A stretch of DNA of 64,000 nt from Symbiotaphrina buchneri (GCA_001599915.1 BCIG01000008.1:558001-622000); one strand, 5' to 3'. Shown: positions 44,111 to 55,550, counted from the first letter of the stretch. The notes: generated by a model from the letters alone, not told the origin. Numbers and translations are program-made.

Positions 44111-45250
44111 TCATATAGCCAGGCCGAAGACGACGGCTCCGCCCACAAGTGCCAGGATTTCCGTTCCCAATTTGGAACCGGCAGCATTGGTCTGTAAACC
44201 AGGTGTAGCAGAAGTTGTACCTGTAGCTGCCACCGCTGCAGATGAGCTGCCACCGGACTCTGCTGCCGCAACCACAGTGTAGGCTGTGAGGGTACTCCTT
44301 TGCCCATTGGGCAGCGTCGTCGTCTCAAGAATAAGGGACGTGACTGAGCCAGCGCCAGCCGCCGCACCCCGAGAAGTGCTGGTGTGTCCTGAGGTAGATG
44401 ATGTCGAAGATGAAGTGGAGGTCACGCTCCCTGCAGAGGATGAGGCTCCAGTAGTAGTAGAAGAGCTGTCTCCGGTGCTTGTCGCGGTCGATGATGTGAC
44501 GCTAGACGCAGGAGTAGCCTCGGTCGTGCTAGAACTTCCAGCAGCAGCAGCTATTACAGCGGAGGAGGCGCTAGCAGAACTTGCAGATGCCTCTACACTT
44601 GATGATGCTGGTGGGGTCGAACTAGCCTCAGTTGACGAGGAGGCGGGAGGAGTGGCAGAGGTGCTGGTCCCGGCTGCATCGGAGGTATGCGTGCTTGAGC
44701 TTGAACTTGGTTCAGGGGTAGAGGTTGAGGACGGAGGAGGAGTGGATGTCGCCTCAGTGGTAGATATCTCGGCTACCGTGGTGCTGCTGCTCGCGGGAGT
44801 CGATGTGGCCGTAGATGTAGGTGGATCCGCTGATGTAGGTGGATCGGAAGAGCTCGGTGTAGCGGAGGAACTTGCTGGGGTTGAAGATGTTTCTGACGTG
44901 CTAGTCGCCGAAGTACTAGTCTCAGTGGTGCTGCTGGCATCAGCCGTTGAGTTTGTTGTCTCAGCACGGCGGGCAACTTGTATCAACGTAGTTGCAGCGG
45001 CAGCATCCTCTCGGTGTACAGCTTCGACCGCAGTCCGTTCTTCCTGAAAGACGCCATGCTTGAATCGAGCAGGTTCATATGCATGGAGAGCCGCGTGTAG
45101 GGCACTAGGCGACAAAGCATCGAGCAACTGTTGAAACTCCTGCTCCAAGGGCGATAGATCCTGCTTGCTATCAGGTTCTGCAGCGATAGCATACGACGCC
45201 AGAACCGAAATGAGAGTCGAAAGGAAGAGCAGCTTTAGAACAGAGAGCAT
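44111..45250 (-). CDS. Ser/Thr-rich secreted protein, probably GPI-anchored
   Basis: A single-exon gene of 379 residues. A clear signal peptide (MLSVLKLLFLSTLISVLASY) is followed by a short folded-looking region of about 70 residues (LEQEFQQLLDALSPSALHAA). Then comes a long low-complexity region, roughly 95-330, made almost only of Ser, Thr, Ala and Pro, with a duplicated DPPTSADPPTS. This suits heavy O-mannosylation. The C-terminus has small residues (NAAGSK) before a hydrophobic tail ILALVGGAVVFGLAI, as required for GPI attachment. It is likely a cell-wall or plasma-membrane surface protein. No enzymatic domain is visible. The long open frame on the opposite strand (44286-45047) is a shadow of the repeats. 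Confidence 0.82.
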   Translation of the reverse strand: MLSVLKLLFLSTLISVLASYAIAAEPDSKQDLSPLEQEFQQLLDALSPSALHAALHAYEPARFKHGVFQEERTAVEAVHREDAAAATTLIQVARRAETTNSTADASSTTETSTSATSTSETSSTPASSSATPSSSDPPTSADPPTSTATSTPASSSTTVAEISTTEATSTPPPSSTSTPEPSSSSSTHTSDAAGTSTSATPPASSSTEASSTPPASSSVEASASSASASSAVIAAAAGSSSTTEATPASSVTSSTATSTGDSSSTTTGASSSAGSVTSTSSSTSSTSGHTSTSRGAAAGAGSVTSLILETTTLPNGQRSTLTAYTVVAAAESGGSSSAAVAATGTTSATPGLQTNAAGSKLGTEILALVGGAVVFGLAI

Positions 45251-47704
45251 GTTGAAGGCGAACCCGACCCAGGGCTTGAAAGATTACTTGAGAGTCAGAT
45301 GCTGTGACGATGGTGGACTAAATCTGAGCCGCCTGTCAGCAATTGGAGGTAAAAAGAGGAGCGTTGTACAAAAGAGGGGTTCTAACGTTTGACTGATATA
45401 TAATTATAGATGCCTGTTGGCCTGCGGTGACAGCACAATTGGAACCGCAGGTTTGCTGACCAGTGACACAATAGAACGATCGACTCGTATTAGTGGCGTG
45501 GCTGGTACCCAGGTGAAGCCGGGTTTATGTTCGTCTTCCTCCTCTCCTGACCTCTATACAGTGAACAACGGAGCGAGCGGAATTGATGTAGGACCAAGTG
45601 AATGGCCAGACAATGAGGATCAGGAGTAAGGGAGAGAGGAGAAGATGAGGAGAAGAGGAAGAGCACAAAAGAAAAGCCATGTCGGATGTCCGATGGAGAG
45701 TCAGAAGGAAGCGGCAGCTCGGGCCTACGATCTCCCACTACGAAAGTTACCTGAGGTACCTCAGTGTTGCAGCGGAGAGGCGTACCATAAGAGTACCGGT
45801 ACAGACAGATCACAGTAGAAACCGCTCTGCATCTGTCGACTGGCAACAGCTGCAGCGCCAAGGAAGTCTCAAACAGACCGGCCCCGTCGCTTACTGGCTT
45901 GCTGTCAACGTGCGTCAATTCCCAATCCGCTTCGGGCCACTTCCTGCCTTCTCCAGGTTAGCACCTGAGCCAAGCTCTCCCACCAAATCAGGCTCGATGA
46001 GAAGCTAACGAGAGCTACCGTCCCATCTTGGAACAATTCGATTACGACTTCCAAGCAGATGGATGGGGCCCCGGGCATCATCCTCTTCTCTTGGGGCCGC
46101 TGTTCCACGCAAGACACCACCACCTCCACCAAGCACACGCACGCATGCACGCAGGGCTCCTTCACCAACAACCCGAGCAGGAGGCTAGGAGTACGATACG
46201 CAACGGTAGTGGGCGGAACGTGTAGACCTAAGACATTCGTGCCATGGAGAGCCAACCCTCCTCATGTGACCCAAATTTAGCCACCACTATGGCATCGTCG
46301 GATTCCATTCCCGGCCCTCAAAAAGCGGTGGACCAGTTGGCAAAAGGACTGATCTTGGTCGGGACTGCAATTACTTACCACATAGCGAGTCGTCTACGGC
46401 TTATGGCTGCGTGGAACGAACATGTGAAGCCTCGGGCCTTCCCACCGCTGTTCGACTCCACACAGTTAAAGACATGGCGTCTCTTGCTTCTGGGCCCAGC
46501 TCTCCACTGTCAGCGTAGTCTCACCTGCAGATGCATTTGGTTCAAAACGTGCGCAGTCCCAGCCAGCCTACCGGAACGGACGAAATCAGCTCCTTCCTAC
46601 GGTGAGCTATTCAGACAGGTACAGTACAGGGCGCGGTAGTAATGAAGTACGAGTACAGTAAGGTACGGTGTACCTTGGAAAGAAACCGAGATCAGCCGCA
46701 GGGTCCCTGGTCGTATTGCCGTTTGATCGACACTGCTGTGCCGGCGAATGGGGGCTGTCTTTCCATTTCCTGTCCACCACGGTTGTGTTGTGCTATGGAT
46801 TGGCAGTGTCTATTTTTGGCTGTGGCCCTAGACCCCATACGGTCACCCACGGGCTGCATGGCATTGAAACCTTGAGGGTACACCATAGGTACCAAGATAA
46901 CCATATTCGTATCACGACGTGGCTACTTGCAGTATTCTTTATCAGTAATGCATAGCTCTTGATTCTTATCGGAGGATATAACATTTGTTGGTAGTTCGGT
47001 CCAATGCACCATGACAACGACCGACAAACGTTGTAGACTTCGAATCATCATATGCCAATGGAGTCGTCAGTCACAGTTCCAAAGGACACATCTTTCAGTG
47101 ACATCCCACATAGTCGAGATGGAGGAGATTGAATTCATTTCATCACATTTTTCCTTTTTGACGGCTTTTACATACACGTTACGTGATAAAGACGGAGCCG
47201 TCGTGGTCGTTGAAAGAAACGAGGGTCAACAAGAGAGCCTGCGGGTAAACAGGATGGCCATCGCCGCCCGAAAAATCCACGTAGACTCTTGCCAGACCTC
47301 CCCCAGTCCATCAAAGCCTCCTCCCTCCACCTGACAGCTGCCCATCCGTACCAACAAGCGAGAGCAGTCATGTGGAGATCGGAAACAAAACCAATATTGC
47401 CCATCCTCCACACGTCACGCGTAGATGCGGATCGGAAATTCCATCAGAGGCAGCTGAACAGAAACCTGAACGACTCTGTCCCAAGGAGAACACAAAACAT
47501 TCCATGACCGCAAACGATGGACTGCAGACCCCCTGCGGGCGTAGATGCGCGCAAAAGATCACTGATGGGTATCCTTGTTCGAAAAACCAACTACTCCGAC
47601 ATCCATAAATCAAGGCACGTAGAAAAACAAAACTAATCATCTCAACCACATTGTGCTCTCATCGTCGAATTGAAGACACGATCCTCGACAGCCATGAATC
47701 AAGC
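45251..47704. other. Long intergenic region without a supported gene
   Basis: Nearly 2.5 kb between the Ser/Thr-rich protein gene (promoter side) and the 3' end of the RhoGAP gene. Open frames on both strands are short and overlapping and show no family signature or coherent splice joins. A perfect 14-bp palindrome CTGAGGTACCTCAG lies at 45751-45764, and several GTACGGT/GTACCTT words occur at 46650-46680. A long 5' UTR or a non-coding transcript is possible but cannot be shown. Confidence 0.45.
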
Positions 47705-50562
47705 CTATTCACTGGCCGGAGGAACGGCCTGTTGAGCCACAGGTCCTGAAGGAAGGCGCTCCTCCTGGATGTCACGTTTCAATTCCACAGACTTTCCTCT
47801 CGTGGGAATGCCTTCCGTTGCGGCCGTCAAGCTTTGGCTGGAAGTCGCTTTCTCCCCCTCTTGGGCAGACGGAGGAGGGCTCTTGGCACGTTCCTTTCGC
47901 TCTTCGTTCGCTTCACGAACTTCTCTTACCTTTGTACGAAGCCATTCCATCGGGCCTTTCTTCTCAGGGTCCTTTGCAGGTGACGATTGCTCCGGTTCAG
48001 CCCCGGAATGCTGGCCACCGGACGGCTCAGAACCAGTGTGTTGCGAGTCGTTTGTGTTGCTCTTTACAGGACGCCCGGAACTTCCAACGGAGCTGGAACT
48101 GAAACCTGCACCGATGTTTGAACCAATGGCCGACCCACTTTGATTAGGAACAGGCTGATGCTTGTCCAGCTTTTGGAATGATGACCTCCATCTGCTTCGT
48201 CTCTTCTCTTTGTCTGGCTTCATTCCATGGTTATCGCCATGGTCGAAGTCGGAGTGGTCAGTAACTGAAGAATGCGAATGCATAGATGGTGTTGGAGACA
48301 CGTTCGGATTCAGGGTAGATCCCGCATTGTTGTGATGATTACTGTCATCTTGCCGGAGGTAATGTGAATTCGCCGTCGGAGCTCCAATGGTGACTGCTGG
48401 TTGAGAAGGCGGCAACTCAGTCATAGGTGTTGCCTGAGCGCTATATAAAACCAGATGAGACTCCGGATCCGGCGTGATTGCAGGGTATTGTGGCTGAGCG
48501 GGATGCTTCTGCGATTCGGACCCCTGGTTGGCCGCAGGCAAGGAATTGGCCGAGCTGTTGGCGCTCTCTGGAGCACTGCTCTGGATCCGTTGCTTCTTCC
48601 TCAGCTTGTTGGGTTGCCTTGTCTCTTTGCGCTCATTGTCGCTGGTAGGAGATCGGGAGAATAGATTGGTGATGTTGCGTTCACGCGTTGGTGTGATAGC
48701 AGGCGGCTGACTGCCAACACCAGCAGGCAACGCGTCCAGAAGCATTTCCGTGCGACGCCCAGTAACAGTAGTGTTGGGGCTAGGCGAGGTCGCCGATCGA
48801 TCGGGTGAGAATGATGGAGATAGTTCGGCAGGTGTGCGCTCTGTTGCTGGAGGTGCCAATGATTTCTCGACGGGATCTGTTGACTGTGTCTGCACCATAG
48901 GACTCCGTTCTACCGAAGAGGGAGTGGATGGTTCCGACGGCTTGCCGAAACGCGTGCCAGAGAGATTCGGTGACTTCTTCGACGGTACAGTGTTGCTTCT
49001 GTGCACACCACTGCCTGTATTGTTGCTGGCGTAAGGGGTGCCGTACGATGGCGTTACCGGACTGTGCGCCGCAGACGAATGCTTTGACTGCTTGGAAGAA
49101 ACGGAGAGATTTCTGCGAATGCCTCCAAACTTTCGAATGCTCTCAGCTCCGGCGCTTCCGTTGGAAGCGGATCGGCCCAGTGTATTCTTGCTACGAGCCT
49201 GCAAAGGGGTAACAGGTGTCGGCGACACGCCGGCCATTTCCTGTTTGGTCTTCTCATCAGCGGCCGTGCCGTTCATACCAATCAAGAAATGATCCTGATT
49301 CTCTATCAAAAAGATCAGAACATCTTGACTGAGTCTGTACTCCTGAGGCGCCATATCATGCTGTGGATGTGACAGAATCCCTGGCTGAAAGATCGCCGCC
49401 AGGTTTCCGGCCGTCATCCGGTTCATGTCAGATTTAGAAGCAAAGACAGCCAGGAGATCCAGGATATAGAGAAGAAGCTGACGATTCAACGGCGGGAGTT
49501 TTGTGATGAGAACTTGGTACACCCTGATGGCCATGTCGTGGTCGAAATCCCCCATAACCTGCGCCTGGGCTTCCGTGTCTCCAACAGCCTGCGCTTGATG
49601 GCCCCGCAAAGGTTCACGAAATTGCTCATAGAACTCCAAGGGGATGATAGGTTCCGGTAACTGATTGAGATACCGGCGAAGAATGTTTGCAGCATCGTGC
49701 ACAGTATAGCCATTCCAGTCCAAACCCTTGCCGTAACGATCAGGGGAATCGAAAATGGTCTGTAGATCCTTGATGCGCTTTGCGGAACCACTGAGTCGAA
49801 AGATGCCTTCAACATCGGTAGCTGAACACGGATCCATCATGAGTAACTCATCATCAGTATACCAATCAGGCAAGCTTTACTTACCCTTTTCTTTCAAGAA
49901 CACCCCACATTTAGCGACCACGATGGGGACATAACCATAAGTAAAGCTCTTGCCGTTCTCATCTAGTAGGGATATTGCGACGTTTGCGTATTTAATGCTC
50001 TCCTGCAAAGGAACACCAAAGATACCCGTGGGTGGAACTGTTCATAGACAAGTCAGTACATGACAGCAACGGTATATATGACACCAGCCACAAGTGAAAG
50101 AACGCGTGAGACTCAAGCTTCTCCGAGGTCGCGCGCAAGTAAGGCTAGTTTGGCAGGCTCCAAACGCGAAACTTCTGCGACTCGCACACATGACACAATA
50201 CATTTGACCAGACATGTGGAGATATGTAGCTTGGTGATGGGCGAACTCTTGGTGAGTCAGAGCCGCCAAAGCAAGTTGCTCTGACGCAATACCCGCCAGC
50301 GCGGAACGGAGAGGACGAGTTTCTTCCATTTCAACGTACCGAGGTCATTATTCGTATCAGAAAAGGACTCACCCTTCTCCTCTTCCTTCTTGGAGTTCTT
50401 CTTGAATTGCTTCCACCACGAGACAAGGTCGCGCTTCGCGGGTGGGGAGGTCTGAGGCTGTGCGTGCGGAGAGGCGAGAGATGACGGAGCAGGCGCGGCG
50501 ACGTCTGGTGCTGTGGAGGCCTCGCGGACGAATGTTCGCTCGCCATCATGATCGGCCGACAC
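47705..50562 (-). CDS. Rho GTPase-activating protein (Sac7/Bag7 type), 5' end unresolved
   Basis: GAP that switches off Rho-type GTPases controlling cell-wall and actin organisation. The firm part has an exon down to 50373 (KRDLVSWWKQFKKNSKKEEE), a 335-bp intron, exon 49885-50037 (GIFGVPLQESIKYANVAISL to VAKCGVFLKEK), and the large exon 47705-49821. The RhoGAP domain spans the last two: ATDVEGIFRLSGSAKRIKDL with the Arg finger, and AANILRRYLNQLPEPIIPLE. About 550 C-terminal residues are Ser/Pro-rich and probably disordered, ending near a basic/acidic helix (VREVREANEERKERA). No in-frame ATG exists between an upstream stop at about 50567 and KRDLVSW, so the true start must lie on an undetected upstream exon. 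The 50562 limit given here is only the first sense codon of the open frame. Confidence 0.85.
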
Positions 50563-51997
50563 AGGTTAGGATGGGCGTCGTCGCCCTCGACGATGATGTT
50601 GACAGCGAGGGACGCGATGGAAGGAGGATCAGACGTCGATGTTGTAACTGTAGGGTGCTCTTCTTGTTTGCTGGCTGACAGTTTCTTGACGAAAATAGAA
50701 AAGCCTGGAGGAGCCAAAGGCTGGCTAGCGAGCGGTACGAGCACCTCGATGGGTTGAAAAGAGTCTAGACCGAATCCTGCAGGCTCATGAAACAGCTAAG
50801 GAATGACTTGACCTGTCGACAACCAAGACGCCCACGAGATGCGGATTATCGGTATTTGCTGTGGTCAAGGATGCATGGACGAGAGCGAAGACGAGAAGAG
50901 CACCAACTATTGAGAAGTTTACCGTACCTAGTCGCGACGCACTCTGCTGAAGTTGTGACTTAGAGCACGGCCGGTAGCAATGTTGTGGCTTTCGGTGGGC
51001 GCGCGCCGCTGAAGACCAAGCGAACGCGGGCTTGAAATAGCTCGATAGCTCGATAGCTTTAAGCAAAAAGTCGGGGCTTTGGGTGCGGTGTACGCGGAGT
51101 CAAGTCACCTCTCCGTGTGCTGCCGCTACAGAACAACATCCACGCGAGTATTTTCCTCGGTAGATACACCGAGTCGGCTACGAAATGTCGTGTATGTTGT
51201 TACTCATGTCGACATGCGGATTTTCAAGGAGAATTACATATATGCATATCATAGCACAGGCTAGCATTGCATCCATAACATGGGATGCGATGCCGCTGGC
51301 ATGGCAACTCAATCTTTCTGCTGTACATTGGCCATAGCATAAGGCAAGTATGCATCTAGGCGCGCCCAGCAAGTGAAGGCTTCAACCGTTTACTGTCATA
51401 CACAGTTTCCAGCCGTTCATCCGGGGACAGTATTTGCTTGCCTTGACGATGGAGGAGGCTTGGACCCTGCAGCAGAAACCGGAGAATTTAGGACAGATCA
51501 AGATAGGAGTGCCAGGCCCCATGATTTAATTTTAATCAAACAAACGATGCATCGACCCTCCTCGCACGCATAAGGCGGCACGAGTCCATATATACTCGTA
51601 GAGCAAGGAATGATAGTGAGTGGGCTTGAAATTAAGGTAAGATTGAGGCGTCCAGGGTCGTGGCAGGGGCTTGCTCTTTCACTCTCCGGGGGCATCGTCG
51701 GGCGACGTGTTTCTTGTCCTGAAGGGCCGCTAGCCTGCCGAAGGAAATCCTGGATGGCCTCCCTGTTTGTTTCCATACACCTGGTTCGCTCGCTTGGTAA
51801 TCCAGCTTGTGCTGGAAATGGAATAGCGTTGGTAGCTATCTTTGATGGGGCTTGACAGACGAAAGCTCTGAATGGGGTTTGTTAAGAGCACGAGGGCCGA
51901 TACCACTATCATCAACTGGCCCAAGCAAGCAACTGCATCGACGCCCACCGAACTGCTTGTGTAGAACAGAGGAAAAAGACGTGGGCCCTGTGATATA
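50563..51997. other. Intergenic region; probably holds the RhoGAP first exon
   Basis: About 1.4 kb between the RhoGAP gene and tim9, which are divergent. It should contain both promoters and, by deduction, the missing first exon of the RhoGAP gene. An open stretch with a hydrophobic segment (FSIVGALLVFALVHA) lies at 50785-51066 on the minus strand, but no convincing splice join leads from it into the RhoGAP frame. Confidence 0.4.
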
Positions 51998-52405
51998 ATG
52001 GAGGCGTAAGTACAAATGATCCAGCGTCTTACCTGCGTGAGCCCTCGTCACTGACCATGGTCTGTTACCGCTCAGCCTCAATGCATCCGAGCAGAGGGAG
52101 CTGCAGAACCGCATGGAGCGGAAGCAGATGAAGGAGTTCATGACGGTATGAACTTCTCTCAAGAAACATAACAAACTGGATCAGATCAATAATAGTCAGT
52201 CGCTTTACAGATGTACTCCAGGCTCGTACAGACATGCTTTGAGAACTGCGTCAACGACTTCACGACCAAGGCTCTTTTGACCAAAGAGGAGGGATGTGTG
52301 ATGAGGTGCGTGGAGAAGTACCTCAAGGGTTCAGAGCGACTGGGACAGCGTTTCCAAGAAAAGAATCTGGAGATGTCGCAGGGCGGGAAGCTGCCGGGCA
52401 TGTGA
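51998..52405 (+). CDS. tim9: Mitochondrial intermembrane-space chaperone Tim9
   Basis: Small TIM protein that with Tim10 escorts hydrophobic precursors across the intermembrane space. Exon 1 is only eight bases (51998-52005, ATG GAG GC), followed by 52076-52145 and 52211-52405, giving 90 residues. Splicing yields [20 protein letters not shown] and [15 protein letters not shown], then [20 protein letters not shown] and [20 protein letters not shown]. The twin CX3C motifs (CFENC and CVMRC) form the two disulfides. Both introns have GT-AG ends. It lies opposite the RhoGAP gene. Confidence 0.95.
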
Positions 52406-53036
52406 AGTCAGACAATGATTACAACGCAACCAAACCTATTCGGCGTTTGTGCCTACTTGTGGTCGTTCCTCGAGGCTCAGTTCAATCATATCGAGTGATG
52501 ACGTTGCACTCTTATTTATCGGGATCAGGACGGGGCGGGGCCGGCGGGCGATCTTGGGGACGCAACTGTACATATATCATAGGTCATGAACACTCCACAT
52601 ATTCGGCGTCTACCTGGCATTATCCAAAGATCTCTTTGCCCGGGACGTATAGTGGGACTTGCCAATAGGGTCGAGGTCTATAGAAATTGAAGGGGCCTTG
52701 GCCACCGCTCAGACCTGGCCAGTTTGAACAGGATGTTGAATGAAATTACATGCACAGAACGAAGTTGGTGTACGACCACTGATTGGGGACCAATGCACAG
52801 GCTGACGCCCTGTCATAGAGAATTATGAGTTGTTATTTGTAATCAAGCTTCTGCATCGCTGCGGATAGAAAACAATACAGTACACCTGTACAGCAGGAAC
52901 AGATAAGCGCCGGCTAAATCGTAACCACCCACTGGCTGAAAAGAGACGCTGGCGCCAAAGGACTCTCACGGGTATTCCCCAGTCCATAACAGAACTACGG
53001 CGCGAATCAAGCGATCAAACAAGACACAGAAGTCTC
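52406..53036. other. Convergent intergenic region
   Basis: About 0.63 kb between the 3' ends of tim9 and the ubiquitin-like/AN1 gene. No gene or repeat seen. Confidence 0.5.
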
Positions 53037-53650
53037 TTACACACCCCTGATGGCATGTGTTCGTTCAGCATTAAGCCTGTCCGCGTTGCGCTCATGGCTT
53101 TCCTTCTTGCACTACGTGAAGTCAGTAAATGGTTGTGGCACGTATAAGAGACACGGGAGCGCTCACATCTTCAAGACCATCGCACTTGTGGTCCTCAAGC
53201 AGACGATGCTTGCCACAGTAGTGGCCACCGCAGAAGCCACAGTCTCCTACTATCCTCTGTGCCGCATCCTTGCACTCCTTGTAGGAGCATCTTATCTTCT
53301 TTGCCGGCATCCCACCTCTAAGTGGCAGAGCAAGGTGGATAGTGCTCTCTCGTGGGATGGCGTAGTCTGTGAGGGTGGATGTTTGACAGCTGAGGTGCTT
53401 CCCAGCAAAGACGAGTCGTAGGTCAGATTCCGGAAGAGAGGTCCGCAGAGAGAGGAGGTTTTTCAGTGTCTGTATTGAAGTATTTGCGGGGATGGAGAGG
53501 GGAAAGGCTGCTGCTCGTTAGCCGTCTGAAGGTCACATGCCCGCCATGACAGGATTACTCACTTTCTCCAGCGAGGTTTTTGACAAAGATTTGCATGGAC
53601 TCTTCCACCTCAGGGGATGAGCGGTCAGATGAAAAGCTTCCAGAACGCAT
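53037..53650 (-). CDS. Ubiquitin-like / AN1 zinc-finger fusion protein
   Basis: Three exons (53563-53650, 53167-53507, 53037-53111). The protein starts either with an 18-residue Ser/Glu-rich leader (MRSGSFSSDRSSPEVEES) or directly at MQIFVKNLAGE (53596), giving 167 or 149 residues. The ubiquitin-like domain runs through TFPLSIPANTS, LPESDLRLVFAGKHLS, and DYAIPRESTIHLALPLRGG. It is followed at once by MPAKKIRCSYKECKDAAQ and an AN1 finger with Cys and His ligands (CSYKEC, CGFCGGHYCGKHRLLEDHKC), then CKKESHERNADRLNAERTHA. AN1 proteins of this kind relate to proteasome and stress responses (yeast Tmc1, ZFAND group). The RGG-Met junction resembles a cleavable ubiquitin precursor. The acceptor of exon 2 is a CAGCAG tandem site (53507 or 53510). 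Confidence 0.88.
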
Positions 53651-55550
53651 GGTGGCTGTATGTGGCGTGGTTGACGGAGCTGACGTATTGTAAGACGTTG
53701 ACGGTGCCGATAAGGGGATGACGACGATAGTTGTGGCGTTACGCGGTACTACCTGGACGAAGGAGCTGCTGCGGCGAGGATGAACGTTGATTGTAGGATG
53801 GAAGAAGATATGAAGGTTTTCTAAAGGGAAGAAGGCAGTAGAAGAATATGGAGTTGAAGCGGGTGGTGGCAGGCTAGTTGAATGAGTAATAAAGGACGAG
53901 AGGTGGGAAGGCGGATAGGATACGGCGTAGTGAAGCAACAGCTGGTTCGAGGTCGCCGGGGCTCAGCCGAGTTGCGGCGAGTATGACCGAGGACGGCTTG
54001 GGGTGGTCAATGTAGGTGCTGGTGCAGGGTGCAGGTGCACTGGTGCAGGGTGCAGGTGCACTGGTGCAGGGTGCAAATTACCTAACCATACGGCCACAAA
54101 TACACTTTAGGAACAACGTAACACACCACACAAGCCCATGCCTTACCTAAGGTGCCTTAACTTATCCAGCCTAGGTGACAGCCTGCCCGTCTAGAACGGC
54201 CTTTGTTCCCAGTTTAACTCTGGTACTCCTTACTGTGCCTAGGTGAAAGGTTACGAGTCCTGGCCGAACCAAGTTGCTGCTTAACCCTGGAGCAACACTC
54301 CTTGCACCAAAGGTAATCTCACTTACCTTAACCGCCTGTGTGCAAGTGTCGCGTGAACCAGGCCAGAGGGTTCTCAGACTCTCACTCTAGTGAGACCCTC
54401 TGTTCCAGCACGGCCAACCTTTAGGTGCCTACCTTTAATACATGCACGATGTGCTGTAACTGGCAAATTGCATAAGGGACGGCGAATCGCGATGGGAGTC
54501 AAGTTCCCAATGCGATGTTTCGCACATGCAAGTAGGTCAAAGGGTTGCCTTTCTGGAAGTCCAGGTCAGGCGGAAAGGTCGGGATCGTTGAAAATCGTGA
54601 GAACAAGGAAGGGTACCTTATGCACCACTTTGTGCTTTCAACTAAGGTAAGCATGGACGTGACCGTGTGCTGTGGCTTCGCGGACCTGGAACGGTGCGGC
54701 TACCTTGGTTACCAACTATCATTGTTCGTATCCCTAGACCATCATACCAAAGATATCTTACCCCTTACCCGGTCTAAATGGTATGTGAATAAGCAGGCGG
54801 CAACAGCGAAGTGCTCCGGCCTCAGCTGTCATGATAGATTCCGGCCGGCCCAGGCGGATCGTCGTCTGGCGCACGTCAACACTGCCCCGTCGACATCTGT
54901 AAGCTTTGAGCTGGTGACGAAATACATGGCAATTAACCGTGCCCTGGGCGGTAAAGTAGGCATCATGAGGCGTTTCGCCATCAGTGGCCCGGCAGCAGGA
55001 AGCGGCAGGCCCCTGCCAGCCATTACAACCTGTCGATTGCCGCGGAGGGACGAACGCGGGAATATGAGTCTATGACCGTACCTTATGCAATTTGGACGTC
55101 AAAACATAGCGGGTTGTTATGATTTGGCATGCTCGTTTGCAGCGCCCATTCCGGACATCTGAACAGTGACCAGTAGTCGCCACGAGTAACGCTGATGTGG
55201 CCTGGCTGGCAGCTGGTCTCAGTTAGCCGAGGCCTGGCCGGAGGCCATCATGCCGATCCCGGATCACGATCCCTTGAAGACCGATTGGGCTGTTTCCAGA
55301 ACACCGGCCACCGACCGGCCGGAGACGGCTATCCCAATTTTGAAGTTCGCACCTACGAATACGATGTGGTCCACATGTGACATTAAGGGATTATTCCACA
55401 GATGATCATGGCATCGCCCAGCTTGGCAGTGGAACAACAAGATAGGTTAGGTATCACAGCCATCTGAAGCACCCTTCCAACCTTGACTCCTAACGCCAGC
55501 CGCATCATAAGCAGTATCCATCATCTCGTAAAAAGCACATCTCTAGCTCT
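53651..55550. other. Long intergenic region upstream of the AN1 gene
   Basis: About 1.9 kb between the 5' end of the ubiquitin-like/AN1 gene and the 3' end of gamma-tubulin. It contains a 21-bp tandem repeat and many CCTTAC/AAGGTA words around 54120-54660. Open frames, the longest at 54545-55075, have no family signature or sensible composition. No gene is supported. Confidence 0.5.
54019..54075. repeat. 21-bp tandem repeat, about 2.7 copies
   Basis: A 21-bp unit starting CTGGTGCAGGGTGCA is present twice in full (54019-54039, 54040-54060) and once truncated (54061-54075), with perfect identity. It lies about 370 bp upstream of the AN1 gene start. The unit itself is built from GGTGCA words. 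It looks like a young minisatellite. Confidence 0.9.

Noticed and set aside
44286-45047. 253-codon open frame on the plus strand
   Set aside because: It is the reverse-strand shadow of the Ser/Thr/Ala-rich repeat region of the GPI-type protein; its Val/Glu/Ala-rich composition follows from the repeats and it has no domain.
46244-46639. 131-codon open frame on the plus strand with a hydrophobic stretch
   Set aside because: No motif, no splice partner and no similarity that I recognise; not enough to call a gene.
50331-50744. Open frame overlapping the RhoGAP first visible exon
   Set aside because: It is in a different frame from KRDLVSWWKQF and cannot be joined to it with GT-AG sites; read as 5' UTR or upstream sequence.
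50785-51066. Possible first exon of the RhoGAP protein (hydrophobic open frame)
   Set aside because: Its sequence is not like a RhoGAP N-terminus and no donor gives an in-phase join.
54545-55075. 176-codon open frame on the plus strand upstream of the AN1 gene
   Set aside because: No recognisable motif, mixed composition and no splice continuation; long for chance but not supported as a gene.
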